40,291 bases of DNA from Nitrososphaerota archaeon. Lineage in GTDB: Archaea > Iainarchaeota > Iainarchaeia > Iainarchaeales > GCA-2688035. Below are positions 24,601-32,090 of the stretch, one piece after another (the stretch's first letter is position 1; each line of letters opens with the position of its first letter). The translations under genes and the position numbers were made by a program. Location of the stretch: contig JAFCCH010000003.1 of the NCBI GenBank assembly GCA_017610265.1, positions 1-40,291 of the forward strand, in the 5' to 3' direction. Below the pieces are notes generated by a model. The model was not told the DNA's origin and made no database searches. It saw only the letters and a list, made by a program, of their open reading frames with translations.

Positions 24601-24873
24601 ATGCAACAGATTTATGTTATCATTTCAGGACACGTTCAGAACGTTGGTTTTAGATACAGCACAAGGCAAAGGGCTGAAAGCCTTGGCCTGACAGGCTTTG
24701 TAAGAAACCTTCCTGACAGAGATGTTGAAGTTGTTGCACAGGGCAAAAAAGAGGATTTGAAACAAATGGCTGAATGGCTTAAAAAAGGACCAAGCTCCGC
24801 GGTTGTAAGGGACTCAAAAATAGATTGGGTTAAACCCACCAAAACATATGAATGCTTTTCAATTGAATTTTAG
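24601..24873 (+). CDS. acyP: acylphosphatase
   Basis: A 90-residue enzyme hydrolysing carboxyl phosphates such as acetyl phosphate, 1,3-bisphosphoglycerate and carbamoyl phosphate. The active site is visible as GHVQNVGFRYST with Arg18 in the phosphate loop, and GFVRNLP with Asn36, the water-orienting residue. VQN replaces the usual VQG, a minor change. An ACTTTATTTT box at 24571-24580 is about 26 bases upstream with no ribosome site, so the message is probably leaderless. It stands alone, divergent from porGDAB. Confidence 0.95.
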   Translation: MQQIYVIISGHVQNVGFRYSTRQRAESLGLTGFVRNLPDRDVEVVAQGKKEDLKQMAEWLKKGPSSAVVRDSKIDWVKPTKTYECFSIEF

Positions 24874-24885
24874 GTCTTTAGAATA

Positions 24886-25374
24886 CTAGGCTTTTAGATC
24901 CAAAACAACGTCCTTTGAAAAAGACCTGCTGTTAATTGTGGTCTTAACAGTAAGGATGTAGGTGCCGCTGTAAACTTCTTTTGAGGGAGTTGGACTAATG
25001 ACAAAGGGACTTAATGTTCTTCTTTCAGACTTGCCCAAAGTAGCAATTACTCTTTCTCTTGGAAAAATGCTTATTGAAGCCTCATCAGATGTTTCAACCG
25101 AAATAGTTACATTGGAGGCTGTTGCATCTGTTATATTGTTTACAGTAACTGTTAGGTAAGAATCAATGTCCTTTGAAAGGTCCAAAGGATTTGGGTTAAG
25201 GCTGGCGTCCAATGGCTGGGGCTGAACCAGTGTAAAAATTGAAAAGATTATCAGGAGAAAAACAGCAACTGCTGTAGCTCCAAGAACAGGATACTTTGTT
25301 TTCTTCCAGTCAAAATCAAAATTGAATTCAGGAAGCTTCAAATTTATCTTATTGCCTTTGTCGTAAAGTCCCAT
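24886..25374 (-). CDS. membrane-anchored Ig-like domain protein
   Basis: A 162-residue protein. About 30 polar residues (MGLYDKGNKINLKLPEF...) precede one membrane helix, VLGATAVAVFLLIIFSIFTL (about 30-49). A 110-residue extracellular beta domain follows, with the alternating pattern of CARDB/NEW3-type domains (DSYLTVTVNNITDATASNV, TYILTVKTTINS). Several N-x-S/T sites (NNIT, SNVT, NNITDAT) could be N-glycosylated. Function is unknown; a cell-surface structural or binding role is inference. It ends twelve bases from the converging acylphosphatase gene and lies 66 bases downstream of DUF357. Confidence 0.75.
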   Translation of the reverse strand: MGLYDKGNKINLKLPEFNFDFDWKKTKYPVLGATAVAVFLLIIFSIFTLVQPQPLDASLNPNPLDLSKDIDSYLTVTVNNITDATASNVTISVETSDEASISIFPRERVIATLGKSERRTLSPFVISPTPSKEVYSGTYILTVKTTINSRSFSKDVVLDLKA

Positions 25375-25440
25375 TTTAATCGATAATAAATAGCTTTTTC
25401 AGGTTAATAAAAGTTGCGCCTAAGGCAAGTGCAGTGCAAT

Positions 25441-25728
25441 CTAAGGCAAAGTGAAAAGCCTGTTGTCCTCTTTTCCGTCCAAAAAACCGGCTCTTACCCC
25501 TGCATCAAGCCAGGCATGAGCATAGGAAAAAGCGGCTAATGCCATGGCAATTTCCCCTTTTTCCTGAAAATGCTTTCCGTCACTCAAATAGTTTTCAGCC
25601 ATTGAAAGAAAGTCCTTAGCCCTCTTGAAGTCAACGCTTCCCTCTTCAGCCTTTACACTAACCTTTTCCAAAGCCACTGCTGTAAGCTGTCTGTAACGAA
25701 CAGCTTTTTCTTCAATTGTTTCACTCAT
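25441..25728 (-). CDS. DUF357 family protein
   Basis: A 95-residue all-helical archaeal protein. The DUF357 pattern is recognisable: AENYLSDGKHFQEKGEIAMA and AFSYAHAWLDAGVRAGFL followed by a short tail with RLFTLP. Its start overlaps the end of dph5 by eight bases, and GGAGG six bases before the ATG lies inside dph5, so the two are co-translated. The family has no established function. Adjacency to dph5 hints at a link with translation or EF2 modification, but that is association only. Confidence 0.85.
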   Translation of the reverse strand: MSETIEEKAVRYRQLTAVALEKVSVKAEEGSVDFKRAKDFLSMAENYLSDGKHFQEKGEIAMALAAFSYAHAWLDAGVRAGFLDGKEDNRLFTLP

Positions 25729-26482
25729 TTAAAACCTCCAACGCCTCTTCTTCCTTCTCAGTTAATGGAGCCGCAATTATCAAAGACTGGGGAAAGTGTG
25801 CAAAGCTGCTTCTTCTCAAAACATTTAATGAGCCTGATTTAACAGTCTGATTGTCAGAACCCATTGCATAAAGCCCAATAAGGGTTGCTTTCTGCAAAAG
25901 ATCCTTTCCCCTCTTTTTCTCAATCTTTGCAAGAATATCAAGCGCCTCTGAAACAGACATTAGCTTGTTTTTCTCAACCTCAATATCCAAAAGGCAAAGG
26001 CTGTGAAGCCCTGCATTAAAGTTTGATTTAATTGTGTCATAAAAGGATTCAGGTGCATAATTTTCCTTTGGCGCAACAATTGTACAGGTTCTTCCAAACC
26101 TGTATTGGTCAAGGCCAATTGCCCCCAAAAAGCTGTAAATTGAAATTCCAGGAATTGCCTTTGACTTAATTCCAAGCTCTTTTGCGTCAATCAAAAGCTG
26201 AACATGGGTTGTGGCAGACAAAGCATTTCCAAAAACAAGCAAGGCAACATTTTCACCGCTTTTCTTGGCCTCTTTTAAAACAGGTTCAAATTCCTGTTCA
26301 ACGCCTGCCCTGCCAAGAGAAACAATCTTCTTTCCAATCATTTTCTCAAGCTCTTCAACAGAACCATGGCTGTAAATGCTTGTATAAGTCTCCAAAAAGA
26401 CCTTGTCGCATGCCTCAATTGCCTCTTTTGCCTCAATGGTCAAATGACCTGATCTGAGACCGATTCCAATAAGGTAAAACAT
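25721..26482 (-). CDS. dph5: diphthine synthase Dph5
   Basis: SAM-dependent methyltransferase of the tetrapyrrole-methylase fold that methylates the modified histidine of elongation factor 2 in diphthamide synthesis, a pathway restricted to archaea and eukaryotes. The 253 residues begin MFYLIGIGLRSGHLT, and IEACDKVFLETYTSI and IPGISIYSFLGAIGLDQYRFG are strong family marks. The SAM loop usually reads GDP-x2-ATTH; here residues 85-93 read GNALSATTH, a noticeable change. It is upstream of and overlaps DUF357. The 54-base gap to the next gene has a TTATTTAAAG run that could be its promoter. Confidence 0.94.
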   Translation of the reverse strand: MFYLIGIGLRSGHLTIEAKEAIEACDKVFLETYTSIYSHGSVEELEKMIGKKIVSLGRAGVEQEFEPVLKEAKKSGENVALLVFGNALSATTHVQLLIDAKELGIKSKAIPGISIYSFLGAIGLDQYRFGRTCTIVAPKENYAPESFYDTIKSNFNAGLHSLCLLDIEVEKNKLMSVSEALDILAKIEKKRGKDLLQKATLIGLYAMGSDNQTVKSGSLNVLRRSSFAHFPQSLIIAAPLTEKEEEALEVLNE

Positions 26483-26536
26483 AGAAAACTAGTTGTGGGA
26501 AAATTATTTAAAGAAAGCAAAAAGAAGAAAAAATAG

Positions 26537-26782
26537 CTATTTTCTCAAAAAATCCCTGACTTTCTTCAAACGCCTTCTCTGCTTTTTTAGGTGACCTGCT
26601 GTAAAATTAAGAAAACCGGCCTTTTCGTTAAGAGACCTCATTCTGGCAGTATCACTTCTAAGCCCTGCTTCTCCTGCAGCATCTGAAAACTTTTGGGCAG
26701 ACTTTTTCATTGAATTCGCAGCCCTGCCCTTCTTCTTCATATTCCTATTCAAGTTGGTTATAATCCTTTTCCTCAAAGCCAT
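26537..26782 (-). CDS. small basic helical protein, unknown
   Basis: About 81 residues from the ATG at 26782, almost entirely helix and rich in Lys/Arg (ALRKRIITNLNRNMKKKGR at the start, LKKQRRRLKKVRDFLRK at the end). I do not recognise it. GGTG stands upstream of the ATG, and a GTATTTAAAT box at 26824-26833 predicts a leader of about 19 bases. The stop codon lies in a perfect palindrome AAATAGCTATTT. It separates the dph5 group from the sugar-kinase fusion. Nucleic-acid binding is plausible from composition only. Confidence 0.7.
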   Translation of the reverse strand: MALRKRIITNLNRNMKKKGRAANSMKKSAQKFSDAAGEAGLRSDTARMRSLNEKAGFLNFTAGHLKKQRRRLKKVRDFLRK

Positions 26783-26841
26783 TTTTTCAAAACACCTTTC
26801 CAAATAGATTATACTTTTTTCAAGTATTTAAATTCAACTAA

Positions 26842-28482
26842 TTAAACAGCCGCTTTGTCAGCCAAAACAAGGGCATTCAAATGCCTTTGCAAAGAGGCCG
26901 CAGGGCAATTCAAACTCTTTGTTTTCTTAAGCATGCATGAAACAGCATTTTTCTTCTGCTTTCCTGAGGCAAGCATCAGAATTGCATCACTTTCAAGAAT
27001 TGTCTTAATGCCAACAGTCATTGCCCTCTCAGGAGCCAACCCACTCTTAAATGAAACTCCGTTAACCTTCCTCGTAGATTGCTTTAGTTTAATTACACGA
27101 GTTCTGCTAGTGAAAGAAGAGCCAGGCTCGTTAAATGCAATGTGCCCATTTTGCCCAATCCCAAGAAGGCATAAGTCAATTCCCTTTCTCTGAATTGCTT
27201 TTTCATGCTTTCCGCACTCAAGCCCTGGCTTTTTAGCAGAGCCATTCAATAAATGAATGTTTTTCTTCCTTGCATTAACCTTTCCCAAAAACCTGCTCAT
27301 TAAGAAAAATGAAAAGCTGTTCTTGTCCTCTGGAGAAAGTCCAACATACTCGTCTAAAGAAAAGAAAGAAGCCCTTGAAAAGTCTGCCTTGCCGTTTTTG
27401 TAAGCATTTGTAAGTAAAGAGTAAAGTCTTTTGGGAGTGCTACCTGTTGGCAAAGCAAAGCTTGCATTTGGCTTGCTTGAAAGAATATCAAGCACTGCCT
27501 GAGCAGCCTCCCTACTCATTTCCTCATGACTTTTTGTAACAATTACAGGCAAGCTTGCGCGTTTGGCAACAAATTTCTTTACAGCTGACGCCGAGGGAGC
27601 GGCAAGTCCATGCACTTTAATCTTTTGTCCTGCAACAAAGTTTCCCGCAATCATGCAATTGAACAAAGACCAATCGTTCACAAGGCCGAATACAAAGCCT
27701 GCGTTAAAGGCGTCACCTGCACCTGTTGTGTCAACAACCTTTCCAGCAACAGAAGAAAACGTCTTTGGCTTCAAACCGTTTACGAAAAGAGTTGAACCTG
27801 TTGAAGACTGCTTTACCGCAACACAAGTCGCGCCCTTCCTGAAAAGAAAGTCAACACGCTTTGCCATTGTATTTCCCTTTGCAATGTGTTTTAGTTCAAT
27901 ATCGTTTACGAAAAGGAAATCAATCAATGGAAGGAACTCTGATATGTTCCAGACATTGTAAGTGTCAAAGCAAGTGTCAAAGCAAACAAGGGCCTTGCGT
28001 TTTTTTATTTGTACAAGAAGCCTTCCAAAGCCAGGTCTAAACTTTTGCAAGTGGTAGAAACCGCCGAAGAAAACAATGTCTCCGGCCTTTAACTTAGAGA
28101 GTAATGCCTTTGCAACCCTGCTTGAAGTTATTTCACTAAGGCAATTCTTTACCGACTGAATTGAACGCTCGCCGCGCTTGTTCACAAGAATTATACTGAA
28201 GGCATTTGGCTTGCCACTCTTAATCAGCTTTGAGGGAACCTTTGCCTTTGCAAGCTCTTTCTTCAAAAACTTTGTTGAAAAGTCTTTACCTATCGCAGCA
28301 AGAAGCACTGGGTTAATGCCAAGCTTTGAACCAATCACTGCAAAATTTGCGGCATTGCCGCCGATTGAGAAATCAAGCTCTTTAAGGGAATGTTCTTCGC
28401 CAAACTCCACAGAATGTGAAATTTCCTGCAAAATGTCAACTCCAAGATCCCCTACTGAGAAAACCTGCCTTTTTCCTACCAT
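26842..28482 (-). CDS. fused PfkB sugar kinase and glucosamine-6-P deaminase
   Basis: A single 546-residue frame containing two whole enzymes. Residues 1-305 are a PfkB/ribokinase-type kinase: GGNAANFAVIGSKLG at 41-55 and the catalytic DTTGAGDAFNAGF at 251-263 with Asp257 as base. After a short linker, residues 315-546 are a NagB-type glucosamine-6-phosphate deaminase: phosphate loop ALPTGSTP at 343-350, FSLDEYVG with Asp377, and GIGQNGHIAFNEPG with Asn445, His447 and Glu452. Several Gram-positive NagB enzymes also have Asn in the first of these positions. The combined product would phosphorylate glucosamine and convert it to fructose-6-phosphate and ammonia. Sugar specificity of the kinase is inferred from the fusion. 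Start ATG at 28482; TATA-like box at 28509-28517 shared with the divergent deacetylase. Confidence 0.9.
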   Translation of the reverse strand: MVGKRQVFSVGDLGVDILQEISHSVEFGEEHSLKELDFSIGGNAANFAVIGSKLGINPVLLAAIGKDFSTKFLKKELAKAKVPSKLIKSGKPNAFSIILVNKRGERSIQSVKNCLSEITSSRVAKALLSKLKAGDIVFFGGFYHLQKFRPGFGRLLVQIKKRKALVCFDTCFDTYNVWNISEFLPLIDFLFVNDIELKHIAKGNTMAKRVDFLFRKGATCVAVKQSSTGSTLFVNGLKPKTFSSVAGKVVDTTGAGDAFNAGFVFGLVNDWSLFNCMIAGNFVAGQKIKVHGLAAPSASAVKKFVAKRASLPVIVTKSHEEMSREAAQAVLDILSSKPNASFALPTGSTPKRLYSLLTNAYKNGKADFSRASFFSLDEYVGLSPEDKNSFSFFLMSRFLGKVNARKKNIHLLNGSAKKPGLECGKHEKAIQRKGIDLCLLGIGQNGHIAFNEPGSSFTSRTRVIKLKQSTRKVNGVSFKSGLAPERAMTVGIKTILESDAILMLASGKQKKNAVSCMLKKTKSLNCPAASLQRHLNALVLADKAAV

Positions 28483-28508
28483 AATCACACTCTAATAGCA
28501 CTGAATTG

Positions 28509-28517
28509 GTATTTAAC
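28509..28517. promoter_or_regulatory. shared TATA-like box, kinase-deaminase / PIG-L
   Basis: GTATTTAAC reads GTTAAATAC on the other strand. Its centre is 29 bases before the PIG-L ATG at 28542 and 31 bases before the kinase-deaminase ATG at 28482. Only 59 bases separate the two start codons, and no second box is evident, so one element could set both divergent leaderless transcripts. Confidence 0.5.
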
Positions 28518-28541
28518 TTTTTGCACCCTCTATTTTGGGGT

Positions 28542-29192
28542 ATGGTAAAGGCATTAGTTATTGTAGCCCATCCAGATGACGAAACCATCTGGTGTGGAGG
28601 CACTATTTTAACGCATCCTGAATGGGATTGGACCATTTTAAGCCTTTGCAGGGCAAAAGACCGCGATAGGGCTCCTAAGTACAGAAAGGTCTGCAAAAAG
28701 CTTGGGGCAAAATGTGCAATTTCTGATTTGGAAGATGACAACCCTGAACAAAATCTGCAGTCTCTTGACGAGGTAAAAACAAGAGTTCGCAAGATGCTGC
28801 GCAAGTTGAAGGCAGGAAGAAAGTTTGACGCAGTGTTCACGCACGGTGTGCGTGGCGAGTACGGACACAAGCGACACAAAGAAGTCAATCGCGCAGTGCG
28901 CGAGATGATTGATAGCAATGAGCTGCGCGCGAAGAAAGTTTTCTTCTTTCGCTACGCGCTTGCGAAGCGCGGCTTCTTCTGCATGCCGAACGAGCGCGGC
29001 GCGAACGAAATCGCGCACTTGAACGCGCAAATCGCGCAATCGAAACGCTTATTAATCACTTCTGCGTACCAATTTAGTAAAGGAAGCTTCGAAGCGCGCA
29101 GTGCGCGTGCGATTGAAAGTTTCAAAGCGGAAGAGTACGAACATGAAGTCAATGATTCTCTATCCTTATCCGCCGGAACTCGACGGACTTAG
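28542..29192 (+). CDS. PIG-L/LmbE-type N-deacetylase
   Basis: A 216-residue zinc deacetylase of the PIG-L family, which includes GlcNAc-PI, N-acetylglucosaminyl-malate and diacetylchitobiose deacetylases. Zinc motifs are VAHPDDETIW (His10, Asp13) and HGVRGEYGHKRHKEV (His109 and His112 in GHxxH). The frame opens earlier, at 28506, but the ATG at 28542 is correctly spaced from the TATA-like box and begins right at the conserved strand. From about residue 82 to the end, codon use changes sharply: Arg becomes CGC and Ala GCG, unlike its first third. The last 50 bases overlap the glycosyltransferase gene. Substrate may be free GlcNAc, a chito-oligosaccharide or a glycolipid. Confidence 0.9.
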   Translation: MVKALVIVAHPDDETIWCGGTILTHPEWDWTILSLCRAKDRDRAPKYRKVCKKLGAKCAISDLEDDNPEQNLQSLDEVKTRVRKMLRKLKAGRKFDAVFTHGVRGEYGHKRHKEVNRAVREMIDSNELRAKKVFFFRYALAKRGFFCMPNERGANEIAHLNAQIAQSKRLLITSAYQFSKGSFEARSARAIESFKAEEYEHEVNDSLSLSAGTRRT

Positions 29193-29350
29193 CATTCAGG
29201 GCGACATGCTTTACAAAGGGATGCTTAAAAACGGATTAGAAGCAGTGCCATGTGACAGAGGCGCGGGCGCTGAAAAAGAGTTACTTTACAAAACCTTTAA
29301 GCCAGACGCAGTCATCGGCATTGGTTACTGGGCGGACGCGCAGCGAATCA
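28785..29350. other. GC-rich patch with foreign codon usage
   Basis: Within this stretch Arg is written mostly CGC/CGT/CGA, Ala often GCG, and GCGC tetranucleotides cluster densely (for example around 28890-29050 and 29090-29110). Flanking sequence of the same two genes uses AGA/AGG and GCA. The boundaries fall inside genes, at about residue 82 of the PIG-L protein and residue 70 of the glycosyltransferase, so the shift does not follow gene limits. Reading frames remain intact throughout. Confidence 0.65.
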
Positions 29351-30330
29351 TCGAAGACCCACTGCATTTTAGAGTACAACCTGTTCCATGGCTTAACGCA
29401 GACGGATGGGTTGCAAACTATCACGAACTTCTTAATTCCCTTCCATTGATTCTTACAACAAGTAACTGGGTAAAAGAGACTTATCACAGAGATGGCGTTA
29501 CAAACAAGAACATGTATGCAATGCCAATAGGCATAGATACAGAGCAAATGAGACCTATTCCAAGGGATGACCCGAGAATTCAGCAGGTCAGAAAAATGCT
29601 TGGAGTAGAGCCTGACGAAAAGATGATTCTTACATCCGGCGGAGACACCACAAGCAAGGGTTTCCAAGAGGTTTTACAGGCATTGGGAAAAATAAACGGC
29701 AAGTTCCCTGACTGGAAGTATATTGGAAAGACCTGGGAAAAAGGAAAGCCCTTGTACCACTACAGAAAAGAAATGGAGATCATGAAAGACTTTGATATCA
29801 GAAGAAAGGTTGATTTTATTGACGGCCCTCTTTCAAGGGAATTCATGTGCTATCTTTTGAACGCATGTGACATTTATGCAGCCCCAAGCAGAATCGAGGG
29901 CTTTGGAATGATTCAGGTTGAGGCAATGGCCTGCGGAAAGCCTGTTGTTTCAATTGACGCAATGGGAATGAAAGACACGATTATTCACAACGAGACAGGA
30001 CTTCTTGCAAAGGTTGGCGAAGAAATTAAGTTGGAAGAAGAGTGGGCTTACAAGTGGATGGGCTTTGAAAAAAAGCAAATCGTTCACTTTGACGAGCCAA
30101 AGACCTTTGCTTACAGGGCAGACATTGATGATTTGTCAGAACATTTATACAAGCTTCTCTCAGATGACGACTTAAGAGAGAAGTTGGGACAAAAGGCAAG
30201 GAAGCACGCTGTTAAGAACTTTGACTATTTGAAGACATCAAAGCAGTTGCATGACCTTGTTGCAAAAAAGCTTGGCGTAAACGGCAATTCTATTGCAGAA
30301 TCGGCAACCGTTTCTGTTCAAGAGAACTAA
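29143..30330 (+). CDS. GT4-type glycosyltransferase
   Basis: A 395-residue retaining glycosyltransferase with GT-B fold. The donor-binding half is clear: TSGGDTTSKGFQEVLQALG, the LLNACDIYAAPSR segment, and EGFGMIQVEAMACGKPVV with the E-x7-E pair. The N-terminal half starts MKSMILYPYPPELDGLS and contains LILTTSNWVKETYHRDGV. I place the start at ATG 29143; 29152 is an alternative. It overlaps the deacetylase by 50 bases, so the two are co-expressed. A GT4 enzyme with a PIG-L deacetylase also occurs in bacillithiol and GPI-type pathways, so the product could be a GlcNAc glycoside. The donor sugar is not determinable. Its 3' end overlaps the converging glycosidase gene by 41 bases. Confidence 0.88.
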   Translation: MKSMILYPYPPELDGLSIQGDMLYKGMLKNGLEAVPCDRGAGAEKELLYKTFKPDAVIGIGYWADAQRIIEDPLHFRVQPVPWLNADGWVANYHELLNSLPLILTTSNWVKETYHRDGVTNKNMYAMPIGIDTEQMRPIPRDDPRIQQVRKMLGVEPDEKMILTSGGDTTSKGFQEVLQALGKINGKFPDWKYIGKTWEKGKPLYHYRKEMEIMKDFDIRRKVDFIDGPLSREFMCYLLNACDIYAAPSRIEGFGMIQVEAMACGKPVVSIDAMGMKDTIIHNETGLLAKVGEEIKLEEEWAYKWMGFEKKQIVHFDEPKTFAYRADIDDLSEHLYKLLSDDDLREKLGQKARKHAVKNFDYLKTSKQLHDLVAKKLGVNGNSIAESATVSVQEN

Positions 30331-31432
30331 GGGCAAAAAGGAAAGCACCTGCACTCCACGCGTGATAGTCACTGCCCTCGGCCTTCTTTGTTAGAGGGTG
30401 AACCCATTCATTGAATTCCCACTTATATTTCTTGCCAAGTTTGTTGACTTCAATTAATGACTTAAGTGCTTTTTCTGCTTCGTTAAAGCGTTTGGCTTTT
30501 ACCAATGCAGCAACGTAAAATCCGCCAATGAAGGGCCAAATACCTCCGTTTAGATAGGAGTTTGGATCTTTTGCAAGGCACTTTGAAAAATAGCTGTGCC
30601 ATTCCTTGCTCCCCTTCTTAATCGGAGGATATATGCATCTTATTGGATAGGGTTTTGCAACCCCTTTCTTTTTGATAAAGTCAAGAATGCTGTTTGCCTG
30701 CTTTTTGGTTGCGAGGCCTGAGCAAATTGCAAGCAGGTTTCCAAGACTATCAAACCATGTTTCCTGCTCTATGTCTCCGTCGTGGTTTTTCCAAACCCAG
30801 GGATAAAAGTAACCTGCTTTCTTGTTAAACATATGGATTTTTGGACCTGTCTTTCCAGAAGATGCAAGCAAAACCTTTTCCTGTTCTTTTTTCTTGCCGT
30901 AAAGCCCTAGTGCACCATAGTATAATGCCAGGCTGTTAATTGTGTGACCATATTTGTGGGGAAACGCGTCCTGCCAATCGCTTGTTGGAAGCTGTTCAGG
31001 CAAATAATCTTCCCCCGCATCCTGGCTTCCAAGCCATTCAAATGCTCTTTTGGCATGGCGCCTGTGCCTTGAGAAAAGCCTTCTTCCATTGTAATTGTGC
31101 TTGTAAAATTGAAGACCCCAAAGATACCACAAAGAGCTGTCCATCGTTGCAAAAGTAACCTGTTTTGGCCTGTCTCCAAAGAGATCAACAGCGTTTGGAA
31201 TCTGGCCATGCTTGCTTTGGTACTTTGCAAGCGTGTTTAAAGTGGTTGCAAACTGTATTTTGAATTCCTTTTCCTTGTCGTAACAGCTTGTGCCAATAAG
31301 CCCAATCATGGAGTCACGGGCAAACACAATGTCATAACCGTCTTTTCCGCCTGATGCATGCATTCCATTGGGGGTAGAGCAAAACATCATTGTTTCCTTT
31401 GCCCTAAGCACTGCTTCTTCAACCAAAGTCAT
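30290..31432 (-). CDS. (alpha/alpha)6-barrel glycosidase, GH100/debranching-like
   Basis: A 380-residue cytosolic protein without signal peptide. The repeating paired-helix layout and several blocks resemble GH100 neutral invertases and the amylo-1,6-glucosidase domain of debranching enzymes: IVFARDSMIGLIG, TMDSSLWYLWGLQFY, LPTSDWQDAFPHKYGHTINS (with a candidate acid Asp), YLNGGIWPFIGGFYVAALV and SDYHAWSAGAFLFAL. GH15 or GH63-like activity cannot be excluded, so substrate is open (alpha-glucan end, trehalose, glucosylglycerate). The CATATTTAAAG box at 31454-31464 is about 27 bases upstream on this strand, giving a leaderless start. The 3' end lies on top of the glycosyltransferase end. Confidence 0.75.
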   Translation of the reverse strand: MTLVEEAVLRAKETMMFCSTPNGMHASGGKDGYDIVFARDSMIGLIGTSCYDKEKEFKIQFATTLNTLAKYQSKHGQIPNAVDLFGDRPKQVTFATMDSSLWYLWGLQFYKHNYNGRRLFSRHRRHAKRAFEWLGSQDAGEDYLPEQLPTSDWQDAFPHKYGHTINSLALYYGALGLYGKKKEQEKVLLASSGKTGPKIHMFNKKAGYFYPWVWKNHDGDIEQETWFDSLGNLLAICSGLATKKQANSILDFIKKKGVAKPYPIRCIYPPIKKGSKEWHSYFSKCLAKDPNSYLNGGIWPFIGGFYVAALVKAKRFNEAEKALKSLIEVNKLGKKYKWEFNEWVHPLTKKAEGSDYHAWSAGAFLFALSSLEQKRLPILQ

Positions 31433-31453
31433 GTTTGAAATAAGGCATTAACT

Positions 31454-31464
31454 CATATTTAAAG
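31454..31464 (-). promoter_or_regulatory. TATA-like box for the glycosidase gene
   Basis: The minus strand reads CTTTAAATATG, centred about 27 bases before the ATG at 31432. No ribosome-binding motif lies between, so a leaderless transcript is expected. It sits in the 60-base gap behind the 31493-31987 gene. Confidence 0.55.
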
Positions 31465-31492
31465 GTGATTTTGCAAGCCTGTTTAGACTTGG

Positions 31493-31987
31493 TTAGGCTT
31501 TCTTTGAGGCAATAATCTTCAACGCATGCTCTTTCCATTGCGTGAAATATAAAATAGTTAGGATTATTGTCTGGAGTGCAATTACACTAAAGGCAAACCA
31601 AATGTTTTTGGTATAAAAATTTACCACAAGCGGCAAGGTTGTATAAGTACTTGCCATAAAAACACGAAACCAACCTGGCTTTAACTTTGTTACCTCAATT
31701 ATCAGACCACTTATTACTGCAACCGCCAGAATCCAAATAAGCAAATAACTTGGACTTTCAACTGTTTCAAAGCCAAGAACTGCCTTAACAGTTGGCTTTA
31801 CCCCTGGGTTAATTCCTGAAATAATTCCCAAAGATTTGTTTTCAGAGGAAGGCCCTAAAACTGGATTTTGGTTAGCAAATTCTTCTGATGCCTGAGAATA
31901 GCCTTGCCTTATTCCAATTGCGTAAAAGGCAGCGATTAGAACAAGCAAAATCAATGCAATTCCAAACTTTTCCTTACTGGGCAGCAT
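31493..31987 (-). CDS. multi-helix membrane protein, unknown
   Basis: A 164-residue protein with an N-terminal hydrophobic helix (FGIALILLVLIAAFYAIGI). An approximately 50-residue polar loop follows, and then three more helices (YLLIWILAVAVISGLII, VFMASTYTTLPLVVNFY, FAFSVIALQTIILTILYF). The polar loop is probably extracellular. The two inner helices and the TTLPLVV segment recall Yip1-like membrane domains, but similarity is too weak to claim. It lies between tRNA-Pro and the glycosidase gene, 60 bases upstream of the latter. Confidence 0.75.
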   Translation of the reverse strand: MLPSKEKFGIALILLVLIAAFYAIGIRQGYSQASEEFANQNPVLGPSSENKSLGIISGINPGVKPTVKAVLGFETVESPSYLLIWILAVAVISGLIIEVTKLKPGWFRVFMASTYTTLPLVVNFYTKNIWFAFSVIALQTIILTILYFTQWKEHALKIIASKKA

Positions 31988-32090
31988 GTGCTAAAAGAAA
32001 GCATTTTGTTGTTATTAATTCTTTCCAATAACCTATTTGGATTAGCTTTAAATTACTGCTGTAACACATTTTCTTTAACAGAAACAGCCT

